From Streptomyces sedi (GTDB lineage Bacteria > Actinomycetota > Actinomycetes > Streptomycetales > Streptomycetaceae), in assembly GCF_006335015.1 (NCBI RefSeq), contig NZ_VDGT01000013.1, positions 124,001 through 188,000 on the forward strand: 64,000 bases of DNA. Reading direction: 5' to 3'. The translations under genes and the position numbers were made by a program. The notes under the pieces are model-generated. The model made no database searches, had not been told where the DNA came from, and saw nothing but the letters and a program-made list of their open reading frames with translations. Below, piece by piece: positions 24,355 to 32,765 of the stretch. Every line of letters starts with the position of its first letter. Position 1 is the stretch's first letter.

Positions 24355-24877
24355 CGCAGACCCCGGTACGACGCCCCAGGATCAGGACCAGGACCAGGGC
24401 CCGGCCCGCGTGATCGAGGAGGCGCTGCGCGACTCGGGCGCCGACTGGGAGAACCCGCACCCCGGCCACTACGTGGTCTCGCTGCCGGGCACCCGCAAGC
24501 TCTCCACCACCTGCTCCCTGGTGGTCGGGGAACACGCCCTGTCGGTCAACGCGTTCGTGGTGCGCCGCCCCGACGAGAACCACGAGGCGGTCTACCGCTG
24601 GCTGCTGGAGCGCAACACCCGGCTGTACGGGGTGGCGTTCGCCGTCGACCGGCTCGGCGACGTCTATCTGACGGGGCGGCTGCCGCTGGCGTCGATCACG
24701 CCGGTGGAGATCGACCGGCTGCTGGGGGTGGTGCTGGAGAACGCGGACGGCTCGTTCAACACGCTGCTGGAGCTGGGGTTCGCGTCGGCGATCCGCCGCG
24801 AGCACGCGTGGCGCGTGGCCCGCGGTGAGTCGACGCGCAACCTGGACGCCTTCCGCCACCTGACCGAGGGCCGGTAG
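24347..24877 (+). CDS. YbjN-domain protein
   Basis: 176 residues. YbjN fold, a type III secretion chaperone-like alpha/beta domain (WENPHPGHYVVSLPGTRKLS, then FVVRRPDENHEAVYRWLL). Function unknown, commonly beside mshA in actinomycetes. Although it overlaps the end of mshA by 8 nt, it has its own TACGAT -10 (24335-24340) 6 nt before the ATG, inside mshA, so it can be transcribed separately as a leaderless mRNA. Confidence 0.87.
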   Translation: MADADPGTTPQDQDQDQGPARVIEEALRDSGADWENPHPGHYVVSLPGTRKLSTTCSLVVGEHALSVNAFVVRRPDENHEAVYRWLLERNTRLYGVAFAVDRLGDVYLTGRLPLASITPVEIDRLLGVVLENADGSFNTLLELGFASAIRREHAWRVARGESTRNLDAFRHLTEGR

Positions 24878-24935
24878 CGACCGCCCGCCCGGGCAGCTCG
24901 GCACCGTCGTCGTCCTCCCCCCGCCACCCATGCAC

Positions 24936-25037
24936 CGCGCAGTTCCCCGCGCTCCCCAACAGGCCGTCACCGGCCGAGGGTGAACCCGCACCAGACCGAC
25001 CACGCCCACCCCCACCAGGGGCGCGAGGAACTGCGCG
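24936..25037. repeat. REP-like repeat pair between convergent genes
   Basis: Near-exact complement copy 24936-24955 and near-exact direct copy 25018-25037, with the linker (gtgaacccgcaccagaccgac) complementary to the linkers at 8.9 and 57.2 kb. Between 25070 and 25139 short ccacgac repeats follow. No ORF in 24878-25139. Confidence 0.7.
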
Positions 25038-25139
25038 AGCAACCCACCACGGGGCCGCGGTCGACGACCCACCGCGACCACGACGCACCCACCACGACCA
25101 CGACAAACCCGCCGCGACCACGACGCACCCGCCGTCGAT

Positions 25140-27839
25140 TCACCCCGAAACCGCCGGAGGCAACCGCTGCTCGGCCCAGATGACCTTGCCGTCCCTGCTG
25201 TGCCGCGTTCCCCACCGGTGCGCGTAGTGGGAGACCAGGAAGAGCCCGCGCCCGCCCTCGTCCGTCGCCGCCGCGTTGCGGACGTGCGGCGAGGTGCCGC
25301 TGTGGTCCGACACCTCGCAGATCAGCGACCGGTCGCGCAGCAGCCGCACCCGGATCGGTCCGAGGCCGTGCCGCAGCGCGTTGGTCACCAGCTCCGTGAC
25401 GATCAGCTCCGTGCCGAACGCGACCGGGTCCAGCCCCCAGTCGGCCATCGCCTCCGCGACCCTGGCCCGGCTGGCCGGGACGGCCGAGGAGTCCTCGGGG
25501 ACCTCCCACTCGGCGACGCGGTCCGGCGCGAGCCTGCGCGTGCTGGCGATCAGCAGCGCCACGTCGTCCGTGGGGTGCTTCGGCAGCATCGCGGCGAGCA
25601 CCGCGTCGCAGGCCGGCGACGGCGCCGCGGGCGCGGCGGCGAGGGCGCGGCCGAGACGCGCCAGCCCGTCGTCGATGTCGCGGTCCCGCGACTCGACCAG
25701 TCCGTCCGTGTAGAGCCCGATCCTGGTGCCCTCCGGCAGTTCGAGCGTGACGGTCTCGAACGGCATCCCGACTCCGACGCCGAGCGGCGGGTGGGCGGGC
25801 AGCTCGGCGAGTTCCACGGTGCCGTCGGGGTAGGCCAGCACCGGCGGCAGGTGCCCGGCGCGGCCCAGGACGCAGCGGCCGTCGACCGGGTCGTAGATCG
25901 CGTACAGGCAGGTGGCGCCGGTCAGCGGGCCCGTCGGGTTGAGGCCGCCGTTCTCCTCGCTGCGTTCGGCCAGCTCGTCGAGGCGTCCCAGCAGGTCCTC
26001 GGCCGTCAGGTCGAGCGCGGCGAAGTTGTGCACCGCCCCGCGCAGCAGCCCCATCGTGACGGCCGCGTGCAGCCCGTGGCCGACGATGTCGCCGACGACG
26101 AGCGCGACCCGAGCGCCGGAGAGCGGGATCACGTCGAAGAAGTCCCCGCCGACGCCGGCCTGCGCCGGCAGGTAGCGGGAGGCGGCGACGACGGCCGACT
26201 GCGGCGGCACCTCGGTGGGCAGCAGGCTGCGCTGGAGCGCCTCCGTCATGTCGTGTTCCCTGGTGTAGCGGCGCGCGTTCTCCACGCAGACGGCGGTCCG
26301 CGCGGCCAGCTCCTCCGCCAGCGACAGGTCGTCCATGTCGAACGGTTCGGGCCGGTCGGGCCCGCGCCAGAAGCCGGCGAGGCCGACGACCACGCCGCGC
26401 GACACCAGCGGCGCGGTGATCAACGAGTGCAGCCCGGCGTCCAGCATCCGTCGCGCGAAGGTGTCGTCGCCGCGGTGCCACCACTCCTCGGCCGCCAGGT
26501 CGGCGGTGAGCACGGGCCGGCCGGCCAGCAGCTCGGCGACCTGCGGCGTTCCGCCCTCCAGCCGGAACGCGGTGCCCGCCGGGTGCAGCGGCGCGGCCGG
26601 CCCGGCCGGGCCGACGGCGGCCCGCCGGACGCGTTCCTCGGCGCCGACGGCCTCCTCGCCGCGCAGCACCGCCTCGGCGAGGTCCACGCTGACGAGGTCG
26701 GCGAAGTCGGGTGCCGCCACCTCGGTGAGTTCCTCGGCGGTCCGGCGCACGTCCAGCGTGGTGCCGATGGCGACGCTGGCGCGGTAGAGCAGCGCCAGCC
26801 GGCGCTGGGCGGCCTCCGCCTGCCCGCTGAGCACCCGCATCTCGGTGGTGTCGCGCAGCGTGGTGACGGTGCCGGGGCGTTCGCCGCCGTCGTGGATCAG
26901 CCGGTGGTTGACGGTGATCAGCCGGTCGCCCCAGAGGTGCACCTCGTCGGTCACCTCCCGGTCGGAGGCCAGCAGCCGCACCGTTCTGCGGTCCAGTCCC
27001 AGCTCGTCCACGCGTCGCCCGGTCGCGTCGGGCCCGAGCCGGAGGAGCCGTTCCGCCTCCTCGTTCACCAGCGTCAGCCGCTGCCCGGTGTCCAGGATCA
27101 GCACGCCCTCGCGCACCGCGTGCAGCACCGCGTCGTGGTGCTCGTACATGCGGGTGATCTCGGCCGGGCCCAGGCCCCTGGTCTGCCGCAGCAGGCGCCG
27201 GCTGACGAGTGCCGTTCCGCCGGTGACGAGCGCGACGGCGAGGAGCGCCGAGCCGACGGCCAGCGGCAGCTCGTCGGAGATCAGCAGGTTGACGGTCCTG
27301 ACGGTGACGCCGGCGCTGACCATGCCGACGGTCTCGCCGTTCTCGTCCTCGACGGGAACGGTGGCCTGGTGCAGCGGGCCGAGCGTGCCCTCCAGCGACT
27401 CGGTGACGGTCTCCCCGGCGCGGACCGGGTCGAGGCTGCCGACGAACTTCTTGCCGATCCGGTCGGTCTTGGGGTGGGTGTAGCGGACGCCCTCGTAGTC
27501 GAGCACCACGATGAAGTCGACGTCGGAGCCCTTTCGCGCGGCCTCGGCGCGCGGCTGGAGCAGCCGGGTGGGGTCGTCGGACTCCAGGGCCTCGACCATG
27601 CCGGGGCCGTTGGCGAACGACTCGGCGGCGCTGAGGCTGCGCTGGACGGCGGCCCGCGTCTTGTCGCCGCGGGACTGGAGGATCAGCGCGGTCACGGCGG
27701 ACGTGGCCAGCAGCAGGACGATGACCAGCTGGATGAGGAACATCTGCCCGACCACGCTGCGCCCGCTGAGCACCGTCCCGAAGGCCCGCCCGCGCGCCCG
27801 GCGGAGCCCGTCGAGGACGGAACGGAGGATTGCCCGCAT
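25140..27839 (-). CDS. Membrane sensor with PAS, GAF, SpoIIE phosphatase and RsbW-like kinase domains
   Basis: 899 residues. Order: membrane helix about 33-52; external Cache-type sensor about 60-165; helix about 172-192; PAS about 205-310; GAF about 335-480; PP2C/SpoIIE phosphatase about 515-735 (GGDFFDVIPL, GDIVGHGLHAAVTMG, TDDVALL); C-terminal HATPase_c_2 about 765-890 (TELVTNALRHG, GGRGLFLV). Combining anti-anti-sigma phosphatase and anti-sigma kinase domains in one chain is common in Streptomyces and implies control of partner-switching sigma-factor circuits by an external signal. ATG 27839 divergent from gpmA. Confidence 0.9.
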   Translation of the reverse strand: MRAILRSVLDGLRRARGRAFGTVLSGRSVVGQMFLIQLVIVLLLATSAVTALILQSRGDKTRAAVQRSLSAAESFANGPGMVEALESDDPTRLLQPRAEAARKGSDVDFIVVLDYEGVRYTHPKTDRIGKKFVGSLDPVRAGETVTESLEGTLGPLHQATVPVEDENGETVGMVSAGVTVRTVNLLISDELPLAVGSALLAVALVTGGTALVSRRLLRQTRGLGPAEITRMYEHHDAVLHAVREGVLILDTGQRLTLVNEEAERLLRLGPDATGRRVDELGLDRRTVRLLASDREVTDEVHLWGDRLITVNHRLIHDGGERPGTVTTLRDTTEMRVLSGQAEAAQRRLALLYRASVAIGTTLDVRRTAEELTEVAAPDFADLVSVDLAEAVLRGEEAVGAEERVRRAAVGPAGPAAPLHPAGTAFRLEGGTPQVAELLAGRPVLTADLAAEEWWHRGDDTFARRMLDAGLHSLITAPLVSRGVVVGLAGFWRGPDRPEPFDMDDLSLAEELAARTAVCVENARRYTREHDMTEALQRSLLPTEVPPQSAVVAASRYLPAQAGVGGDFFDVIPLSGARVALVVGDIVGHGLHAAVTMGLLRGAVHNFAALDLTAEDLLGRLDELAERSEENGGLNPTGPLTGATCLYAIYDPVDGRCVLGRAGHLPPVLAYPDGTVELAELPAHPPLGVGVGMPFETVTLELPEGTRIGLYTDGLVESRDRDIDDGLARLGRALAAAPAAPSPACDAVLAAMLPKHPTDDVALLIASTRRLAPDRVAEWEVPEDSSAVPASRARVAEAMADWGLDPVAFGTELIVTELVTNALRHGLGPIRVRLLRDRSLICEVSDHSGTSPHVRNAAATDEGGRGLFLVSHYAHRWGTRHSRDGKVIWAEQRLPPAVSG

Positions 27840-27910
27840 TTTTCCACTCTGCACCAGGCGGCGTCCGGGGGCCGGGTTTCCGTCTCCGGGGGCTCGTCTA
27901 CGCTCGGCAC

Positions 27911-28669
27911 ATGGCCGACGCACCGTACAAGCTGATCCTGCTCCGCCATGGCGAGAGCGACTGGAACGCGAAGAACCTCTTCACCGGGTGGGTGGACGTC
28001 AACCTCACCGAGAAGGGCGAGAAGGAGGCCGTTCGCGGCGGTGAGCTGCTGAAGGACGCCGGGCTGCTGCCGGACGTGCTGCACACCTCGCTGCTCAAGC
28101 GGGCCATCCGCACCGCCAACCTGGCGCTGGACGCCGCGGACCGCGCCTGGCTGCCGGTCCACCGTTCGTGGCGGCTGAACGAGCGCCACTACGGCGCGCT
28201 CCAGGGCAAGGACAAGGCGGCCACCCTCGCCGAGTTCGGCGAGGAGCAGTTCATGAAGTGGCGCCGTTCCTACGACACGCCGCCGCCCGAGCTCGCCGAC
28301 GGCGCCGAGTGGTCGCAGAGCGACGACCCGCGCTACGGCGGCATCCCCAGCGAGCTGCGCCCGCGCACCGAGTGCCTCAAGGACGTCGTCGAGCGGATGC
28401 TGCCCTACTGGTACGACGCGATCGTCCCCGACCTCGACGCCGGCCGCACCGTCCTCGTCGCCGCGCACGGCAACAGCCTGCGCGCGCTGGTCAAGCACCT
28501 CGACGGGGTCTCCGACGAGGCCATCGTCGGCCTGAACATCCCCACCGGCATCCCGCTCCTCTACGAACTGGACGCCGACTACCGCCCGCTGACCCCCGGT
28601 GGCCGCTACCTCGACCCCGAGGCCGCCAAGGACGCCATCGCCGCGGTGGCCAACCAGGGCAAGAAGTAG
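27911..28669 (+). CDS. gpmA: 2,3-bisphosphoglycerate-dependent phosphoglycerate mutase
   Basis: 252 residues. Phosphohistidine motif LLRHGES (His13), second active-site block LNERHYGALQG, and AAHGNSLRALVKHL near the C-terminus. It interconverts 3- and 2-phosphoglycerate in glycolysis and gluconeogenesis. ATG 27911 is 6 nt after TACGCT (27899-27904), so leaderless. Followed by a strong hairpin terminator. Confidence 0.96.
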   Translation: MADAPYKLILLRHGESDWNAKNLFTGWVDVNLTEKGEKEAVRGGELLKDAGLLPDVLHTSLLKRAIRTANLALDAADRAWLPVHRSWRLNERHYGALQGKDKAATLAEFGEEQFMKWRRSYDTPPPELADGAEWSQSDDPRYGGIPSELRPRTECLKDVVERMLPYWYDAIVPDLDAGRTVLVAAHGNSLRALVKHLDGVSDEAIVGLNIPTGIPLLYELDADYRPLTPGGRYLDPEAAKDAIAAVANQGKK

Positions 28670-28687
28670 CCGGGGCCCGCACGGCAG

Positions 28688-28727
28688 AGCCCCCGTCGTC
28701 GCCCGCGCCCGGGCGACGACGGGGGCT
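28688..28727. terminator. 18-bp perfect hairpin after gpmA
   Basis: AGCCCCCGTCGTCGCCCG (28688-28705) pairs without mismatch to 28710-28727 over a 4-nt loop. Lies between gpmA and the convergent Cys-rich peptide gene and should terminate both. Confidence 0.85.
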
Positions 28728-28735
28728 CGCGTGCG

Positions 28736-28840
28736 TCAGCCGCAGTTTCCCCCGCACTGGCAGGAGGAGCCCGACTGGCAGCCGCAGCTGCAACCCGAGC
28801 CGCAGCCGCAGGCGCCCGGTGGGGTGGGTGAGACGGCCAT
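28736..28840 (-). CDS. 34-residue cysteine-rich peptide (metallothionein-like)
   Basis: ATG 28840 with a strong Shine-Dalgarno (GAGGGGA) 8 nt upstream. The product has 8 Cys in 34 residues at positions 11, 13, 17, 19, 21, 27, 29 and 33, as CxC pairs separated by Gly, Ser, Gln and Asn, with no aromatic residues. That composition is typical of metallothioneins, which chelate Cu(I) or Zn in thiolate clusters. No signal peptide, so cytosolic. It ends at the gpmA terminator and is transcribed toward gpmA. The sequence is not one I can match to MymT or SmtA; a Cys-rich precursor peptide is an alternative. Confidence 0.72.
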   Translation of the reverse strand: MAVSPTPPGACGCGSGCSCGCQSGSSCQCGGNCG

Positions 28841-28918
28841 GGGTGAGTCCCCTCTTCGGCGGTGTGTCCCCCTCATTGGATGTCCGCACCACCCGGGAGC
28901 GTCAACGGCGCAACGGCA

Positions 28919-28942
28919 GCGCGCGGGCGTGCGCCCGCGCGC
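28919..28942. terminator. 10-bp GC hairpin after phoU
   Basis: GCGCGCGGGC (28919-28928) pairs with 28933-28942 over a 4-nt loop, just beyond the phoU stop on the minus strand. Confidence 0.6.
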
Positions 28943-28963
28943 GACCGCGGTAGCGCGCGGGGC

Positions 28964-29638
28964 TCAGGCACCGGCCTCCGGCTCCGGCGTGAACTCGTCC
29001 GCGTGCTCCCCCGTGACCAGGAACACCACCCGCCGCGCGATCGACACCGCGTGGTCGGCGAACCGCTCGTAGTAACGGCCCAGCAGCGTCACGTCCACGG
29101 CCGTCTCGATGCCGTGGTTCCAGCGGTCGTCCAGCAGATGGCTGAAGAGCGTCCGGTGCAACGAGTCCATCTCGTCGTCGTCCTGCTCCAGCTGCATCGC
29201 CAGCTCGACATCCTTGGTCAGCAACACCTCCGTGGCCTTCGCCATCAGCCGCTGCGCCAGCTGCCCCATCTCCAGGATGGTCGCCGACAGGTCGCGCGGC
29301 ACGGCCGAGTCGGGGAAGCGCAGCCGCGCCACCTTCGCCACGTGCTGCGCCAGGTCGCCGCAGCGCTCCAGGTCGGCGCTCATCCGCAGGCTGGTCACCA
29401 CGATCCGCAGATCGGTGGCGACCGGCTGCTGCCGCGCCAGCAGCGCGATCGCCGCGTTCTCCAGGTCGCGGTGCATCTCGTCGACCTTGTCGTCGGCCTC
29501 GATCACGTTCTCGGCCAGCCGCAGGTCGGCGTCCAACATCGCGGTCGTGGCCCGCCCTATCGCGGAGCCGACGAACCGCGCCATCTCGACCAGGCTGTCG
29601 CTGATCGCATCCAGTTCCTCGTGGTACGCGTCACGCAT
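28964..29638 (-). CDS. phoU: PhoU phosphate signalling protein
   Basis: 224 residues, two PhoU three-helix repeats (about 8-95 and 110-205) with the metal-site motif of each (EADDKVDEMHRDLE and EQDDDEMDSLH). PhoU links phosphate transport and the PhoR kinase and generally damps the Pho response. Divergent from phoR-phoP; the PHO box at 29723-29755 is oriented toward phoU. Start ATG 29638, about 85 nt downstream of that box. Confidence 0.95.
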   Translation of the reverse strand: MRDAYHEELDAISDSLVEMARFVGSAIGRATTAMLDADLRLAENVIEADDKVDEMHRDLENAAIALLARQQPVATDLRIVVTSLRMSADLERCGDLAQHVAKVARLRFPDSAVPRDLSATILEMGQLAQRLMAKATEVLLTKDVELAMQLEQDDDEMDSLHRTLFSHLLDDRWNHGIETAVDVTLLGRYYERFADHAVSIARRVVFLVTGEHADEFTPEPEAGA

Positions 29639-29722
29639 GACTGTCCTTCCTCACCCGACACATCCCGAACACATAGGTTGCCGCGTCTCAAGCTCTGTCC
29701 GGAAAGCAGCCGTTTCCGCCCC

Positions 29723-29755
29723 GTCAAGTGAACCATCGCTGTCACCAAGGTGAAC
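29723..29755 (-). promoter_or_regulatory. PHO box (three 11-nt direct repeats)
   Basis: Read on the minus strand: GTTCACCTTGG (29755-29745), TGACAGCGATG (29744-29734), GTTCACTTGAC (29733-29723). The outer units match the Streptomyces PhoP repeat GTTCACC, the middle one is weak, and the 11-nt phase is exact. It predicts PhoP binding between phoU and phoRP, giving autoregulation of both. Confidence 0.8.
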
Positions 29756-29827
29756 TCTCCCGGGCGTCCGGACGAGCATCTTCGGTCAGCTCTGTGGCAC
29801 CGGGCCCGCGCGGCATAACCTGAGGAT

Positions 29828-31150
29828 ATGGACGTGAACGCGGCGGTCGCCGCAGTGGCGGCGATCGCCGGTCTGTGCACCGGCGTGGTCGCCATGCTGG
29901 CGTTCCGACTCAGCGAGCGCGAACGGCGCGGCCGTCCCCCGCGTAGCGCACAACCGGCCGAACCCACGCTTCCGCCCGGCGTCGACACCGTGCTCTCCGT
30001 GCTCCGCTCCTCCGCGGTCGTGCTGGACGAGAGCGACGCCGTGCTCAAGGCCAGCTCCGCCGCCTACGCGCTGGGCCTGGTCAGGGGCGGCCGGCTGGCC
30101 GTCGAGCCGATGCTCAAGATGGCCAGGGACACCCGCAGGGACGGCGAGATCCGGCAGCTGGAGCTCGACCTCCCGCGCCGCGACCGCCCCGGCCGCGCCG
30201 ACCTGCTCGCCGTCTCCGCCCGCTCCGCCCCGCTGGGCGCCCGCCTGGTGCTGCTGCTGGTCGAGGACCTCACCGAGGCCCGCAGGATCGAGGCGGTCCG
30301 CAGGGACTTCGTCGCCAACGTCAGCCACGAGCTGAAGACCCCGGCCGGCGCGCTCTCCCTCCTCTCCGAGGCGGTGCTCGACGCGGCGGAGGACCCGGAG
30401 GCGGTCACCCGCTTCGCCGGCCGGATGCAGAACGAGGCGACCCGGCTCACCAACCTGATCCAGGAGCTGATCGACCTCTCCCGGGTCCAGGACAACGACA
30501 TGCTCAGCCAGGCGGAGCTGGTCTCCGTCGACGAGCTGGTCACCGAGGCGATCGACCGCTGCCGACAGCAGGCGGACGACAAGGGCATCACCATCGCCTC
30601 CGGAGGCACCGCCGGCCTCTCCGTCTGGGGCAACCGCGGCCAGCTCGCCGCGGCCCTGGGCAACCTGGTGGAGAACGGGGTCAACTACAGCCCCCCGCAC
30701 ACCCGGGTGGCCATCGCCGGCTCCCTGGTGGCGTCCGCCGGAGGCGAGCAGGTCGAGATCGCCGTCACCGACCAGGGCATCGGCATCCCCGAGACCGACC
30801 GGCAGCGGATCTTCGAACGGTTCTACCGCGTCGACCCCGCGCGCTCCCGCGCCACCGGCGGCACCGGACTCGGCCTGGCCATCGTCAAGCACGTGGCCGC
30901 CTCGCACGGCGGGGAGGTCCTCGTCTGGAGCGCCGAGGGCCAGGGCTCCACCTTCACCCTGCGCCTGCCGGAACCCGGCAGCGCCCGAGAACGCCATCTG
31001 GCCGTCCGCCGGGACCGGGACGGCCTCGGCGGCACCCTGCACGAACCCGCCGAGTTCCCAGAACAGGCCGAGCTCGACCCCGAGGTCGACGGCCAGGCGG
31101 ACCCCCAGTCCACCCGCACCAACGAAACCGCCCGGGAGGTCCTCCCGTGA
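29828..31150 (+). CDS. phoR: PhoR (SenX3-type) phosphate sensor kinase
   Basis: 440 residues. One N-terminal membrane helix (about 5-26), PAS-like domain (about 50-150), HisKA with the H box NVSHELKTP, HATPase_c with N box, DQGIGIPE and GTGLGLAIVKH. The C-terminal about 50 residues are acidic. It phosphorylates PhoP under phosphate limitation. ATG 29828 sits 6 nt after TAACCT (29816-29821). Its stop overlaps phoP by 4 nt. Confidence 0.95.
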   Translation: MDVNAAVAAVAAIAGLCTGVVAMLAFRLSERERRGRPPRSAQPAEPTLPPGVDTVLSVLRSSAVVLDESDAVLKASSAAYALGLVRGGRLAVEPMLKMARDTRRDGEIRQLELDLPRRDRPGRADLLAVSARSAPLGARLVLLLVEDLTEARRIEAVRRDFVANVSHELKTPAGALSLLSEAVLDAAEDPEAVTRFAGRMQNEATRLTNLIQELIDLSRVQDNDMLSQAELVSVDELVTEAIDRCRQQADDKGITIASGGTAGLSVWGNRGQLAAALGNLVENGVNYSPPHTRVAIAGSLVASAGGEQVEIAVTDQGIGIPETDRQRIFERFYRVDPARSRATGGTGLGLAIVKHVAASHGGEVLVWSAEGQGSTFTLRLPEPGSARERHLAVRRDRDGLGGTLHEPAEFPEQAELDPEVDGQADPQSTRTNETAREVLP

Positions 31151-31827
31151 CCCGAGTGCTTGTCGTCGAGGACGAGGAGTCGTTCAGCGACGCGCTGTCG
31201 TACATGCTCCGCAAGGAGGGCTTCGAGGTCGCCACGGCGGCCACGGGCCCAGACGGGCTGGACGAGTTCGAGCGCAACGGCGCCGACCTGGTGTTGCTCG
31301 ACCTCATGCTGCCCGGGCTTCCCGGCACCGAGGTCTGCCGCCAGCTGCGTGGCCGTTCCAACGTCCCGGTCATCATGGTGACCGCGAAGGACAGTGAGAT
31401 CGACAAGGTCGTCGGCCTGGAGATAGGAGCCGACGACTACGTGACCAAACCCTTCTCCTCCCGCGAACTGGTGGCCCGCATCCGCGCGGTGCTGCGTCGC
31501 AGGGGCGAGTCGGAGGAGGAGAGCCCCATCGCCCTGGAGGCCGGACCCGTCAGGATGGACGTCGACCGCCATGTGGTCACCGTCGCCGGACGGAAGGTCG
31601 ACCTGCCGCTCAAGGAGTTCGACCTGCTGGCCATGCTGCTGCGCAACGCCGGCCGCGTGCTGACCAGGATGCAGCTGATCGACCGCGTCTGGGGCGCCGA
31701 CTACGTCGGCGACACCAAGACCCTGGACGTGCACGTCAAGCGGCTGCGCGCCAAGATCGAGCCGGACCCGGGCGCGCCCCGCTACCTGGTCACGGTCCGC
31801 GGCCTCGGCTACAAGTTCGAGCCCTGA
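31147..31827 (+). CDS. phoP: PhoP phosphate response regulator
   Basis: 226 residues. Receiver with EDE at 8-10, phospho-acceptor Asp52 (LLDLMLPG), TAKD and KPF; C-terminal winged helix (LKEFDLLAMLLRNAGRVLTR, then TLDVHVKRLRAKIE, GLGYKF). Master regulator of phosphate genes, binding GTTCACC-type direct repeats; cross-talks with GlnR. GTG start overlaps phoR (GTGA). Followed by a 15-bp hairpin terminator. Confidence 0.97.
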   Translation: MTRVLVVEDEESFSDALSYMLRKEGFEVATAATGPDGLDEFERNGADLVLLDLMLPGLPGTEVCRQLRGRSNVPVIMVTAKDSEIDKVVGLEIGADDYVTKPFSSRELVARIRAVLRRRGESEEESPIALEAGPVRMDVDRHVVTVAGRKVDLPLKEFDLLAMLLRNAGRVLTRMQLIDRVWGADYVGDTKTLDVHVKRLRAKIEPDPGAPRYLVTVRGLGYKFEP

Positions 31828-31843
31828 CGGGCCCGTTCCCCGC

Positions 31844-31884
31844 GCTCCCCACGCCCCCCGGGACTGACCGGGGGCGTGGGGAGC
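31844..31884. terminator. 15-bp perfect hairpin after phoP
   Basis: GCTCCCCACGCCCCC (31844-31858) pairs exactly with 31870-31884 over an 11-nt loop, between phoP and the convergent lipoprotein gene. Confidence 0.85.
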
Positions 31885-32003
31885 CGCGCGGGCGCCCCCA
31901 CCGGGCCGCGGTGGGCAACGCGATCGCCGGGCCCCGGACGGCTGTCGTCCGTGACCCGGCGATGAAGCGACGCGGGATACGCGATACGCGATACGGGGTG
32001 CGG

Positions 32004-32765
32004 TCAGTCCTGCGCGTCCACACCGTCGGCGGCGGCGCCGTCACCCTGGGCGTCGGCGTCCGCCTCCTCCTCGGTCCCGGCACCGGCGTTGTCCTCGGTG
32101 TCCTCGGCGCCCTCGGTGCCTTCCGCGTCCTCGGTGCCCTCGGCGTTCCCGTCGCCCTCCACACCCTCGGCACCTTCGGTGCCCTCGGTGCCGTCGGCGT
32201 CCTCGGTGCCGTCCTCGGCGCCAGGCTCCTCCTCGACGGGGACCTCCTCCGCCGGCGGCGGCGCCCACGCCTCGTAGTACACGAAGGCGCCGGACGCCGG
32301 CACCACGCGCGCCGAAAGATCGATCTCGCCGGTCTCGCTCAGCAGGAAGACGAGCTGCTGCGCGTTGCCCAGCCGCACCTCCGCCGCCTCGGTGTCGACG
32401 ACGACGGCCGTCGCGTTGCCCTCGCCGCCGAGCGCGACGGAGCCGCCGGCCGGGACGGTGACGCTGGTCTCACCCTCGGCGGGGGTCAGCTCCAGCCGTT
32501 GGCCCGAGTCGCCCAGGCCGACGGCCTCCAGGGTCTGGTCCTCGGTGCCGTTGTTGATGAGCCGGGCGCTCAGCCCGGCGCGGTCCTCGCCCTCCGGCAG
32601 GATGACGTTGACGCTCTGCACCTTGATGTCGTCGACATGGGCGGACGCGTTGTCCGGTCGGACGTTGTTGGTCTCCGCGTCGACTCCGGCCCCGCAGGCC
32701 GTCGCCGCGAACAGCGGGAACGCGAAGAAAGCGGCGGCCACGCCGCGTCGAAGGCTGCTGCTCAC
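32004..32765 (-). CDS. Lipoprotein with acidic repeat tail
   Basis: 253 residues. N-terminus LRRGVAAAFFAFPLFAATAC gives a type II signal with lipidated Cys24. A beta-rich domain (about 40-170) resembles DUF461/PCuAC-like extracellular domains (VNVILPEGEDRAGLSARLIN), without a clear Met/His copper motif. The last about 80 residues are a low-complexity acidic tail of EGTEGAEG-like units, probably extended in or beyond the wall. Function unknown. GTG start at 32765 with GAGGAGA upstream; -10 TAGATC at 32796-32801. From memory a similar lipoprotein sits between phoP and carD in other Streptomyces. Confidence 0.82.
   Translation of the reverse strand: MSSSLRRGVAAAFFAFPLFAATACGAGVDAETNNVRPDNASAHVDDIKVQSVNVILPEGEDRAGLSARLINNGTEDQTLEAVGLGDSGQRLELTPAEGETSVTVPAGGSVALGGEGNATAVVVDTEAAEVRLGNAQQLVFLLSETGEIDLSARVVPASGAFVYYEAWAPPPAEEVPVEEEPGAEDGTEDADGTEGTEGAEGVEGDGNAEGTEDAEGTEGAEDTEDNAGAGTEEEADADAQGDGAAADGVDAQD

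Noticed and set aside
25200..27935. 911-codon plus-strand frame opposite the SpoIIE-type gene
   Set aside because: The minus strand encodes a multidomain protein with intact motifs; the plus frame is its antisense shadow with no domains.
31960..32003. Short gatacgc tandem repeats after the lipoprotein gene
   Set aside because: Only three units of 7-8 bp, no dyad symmetry and no further copies; more likely a chance expansion than a functional site.
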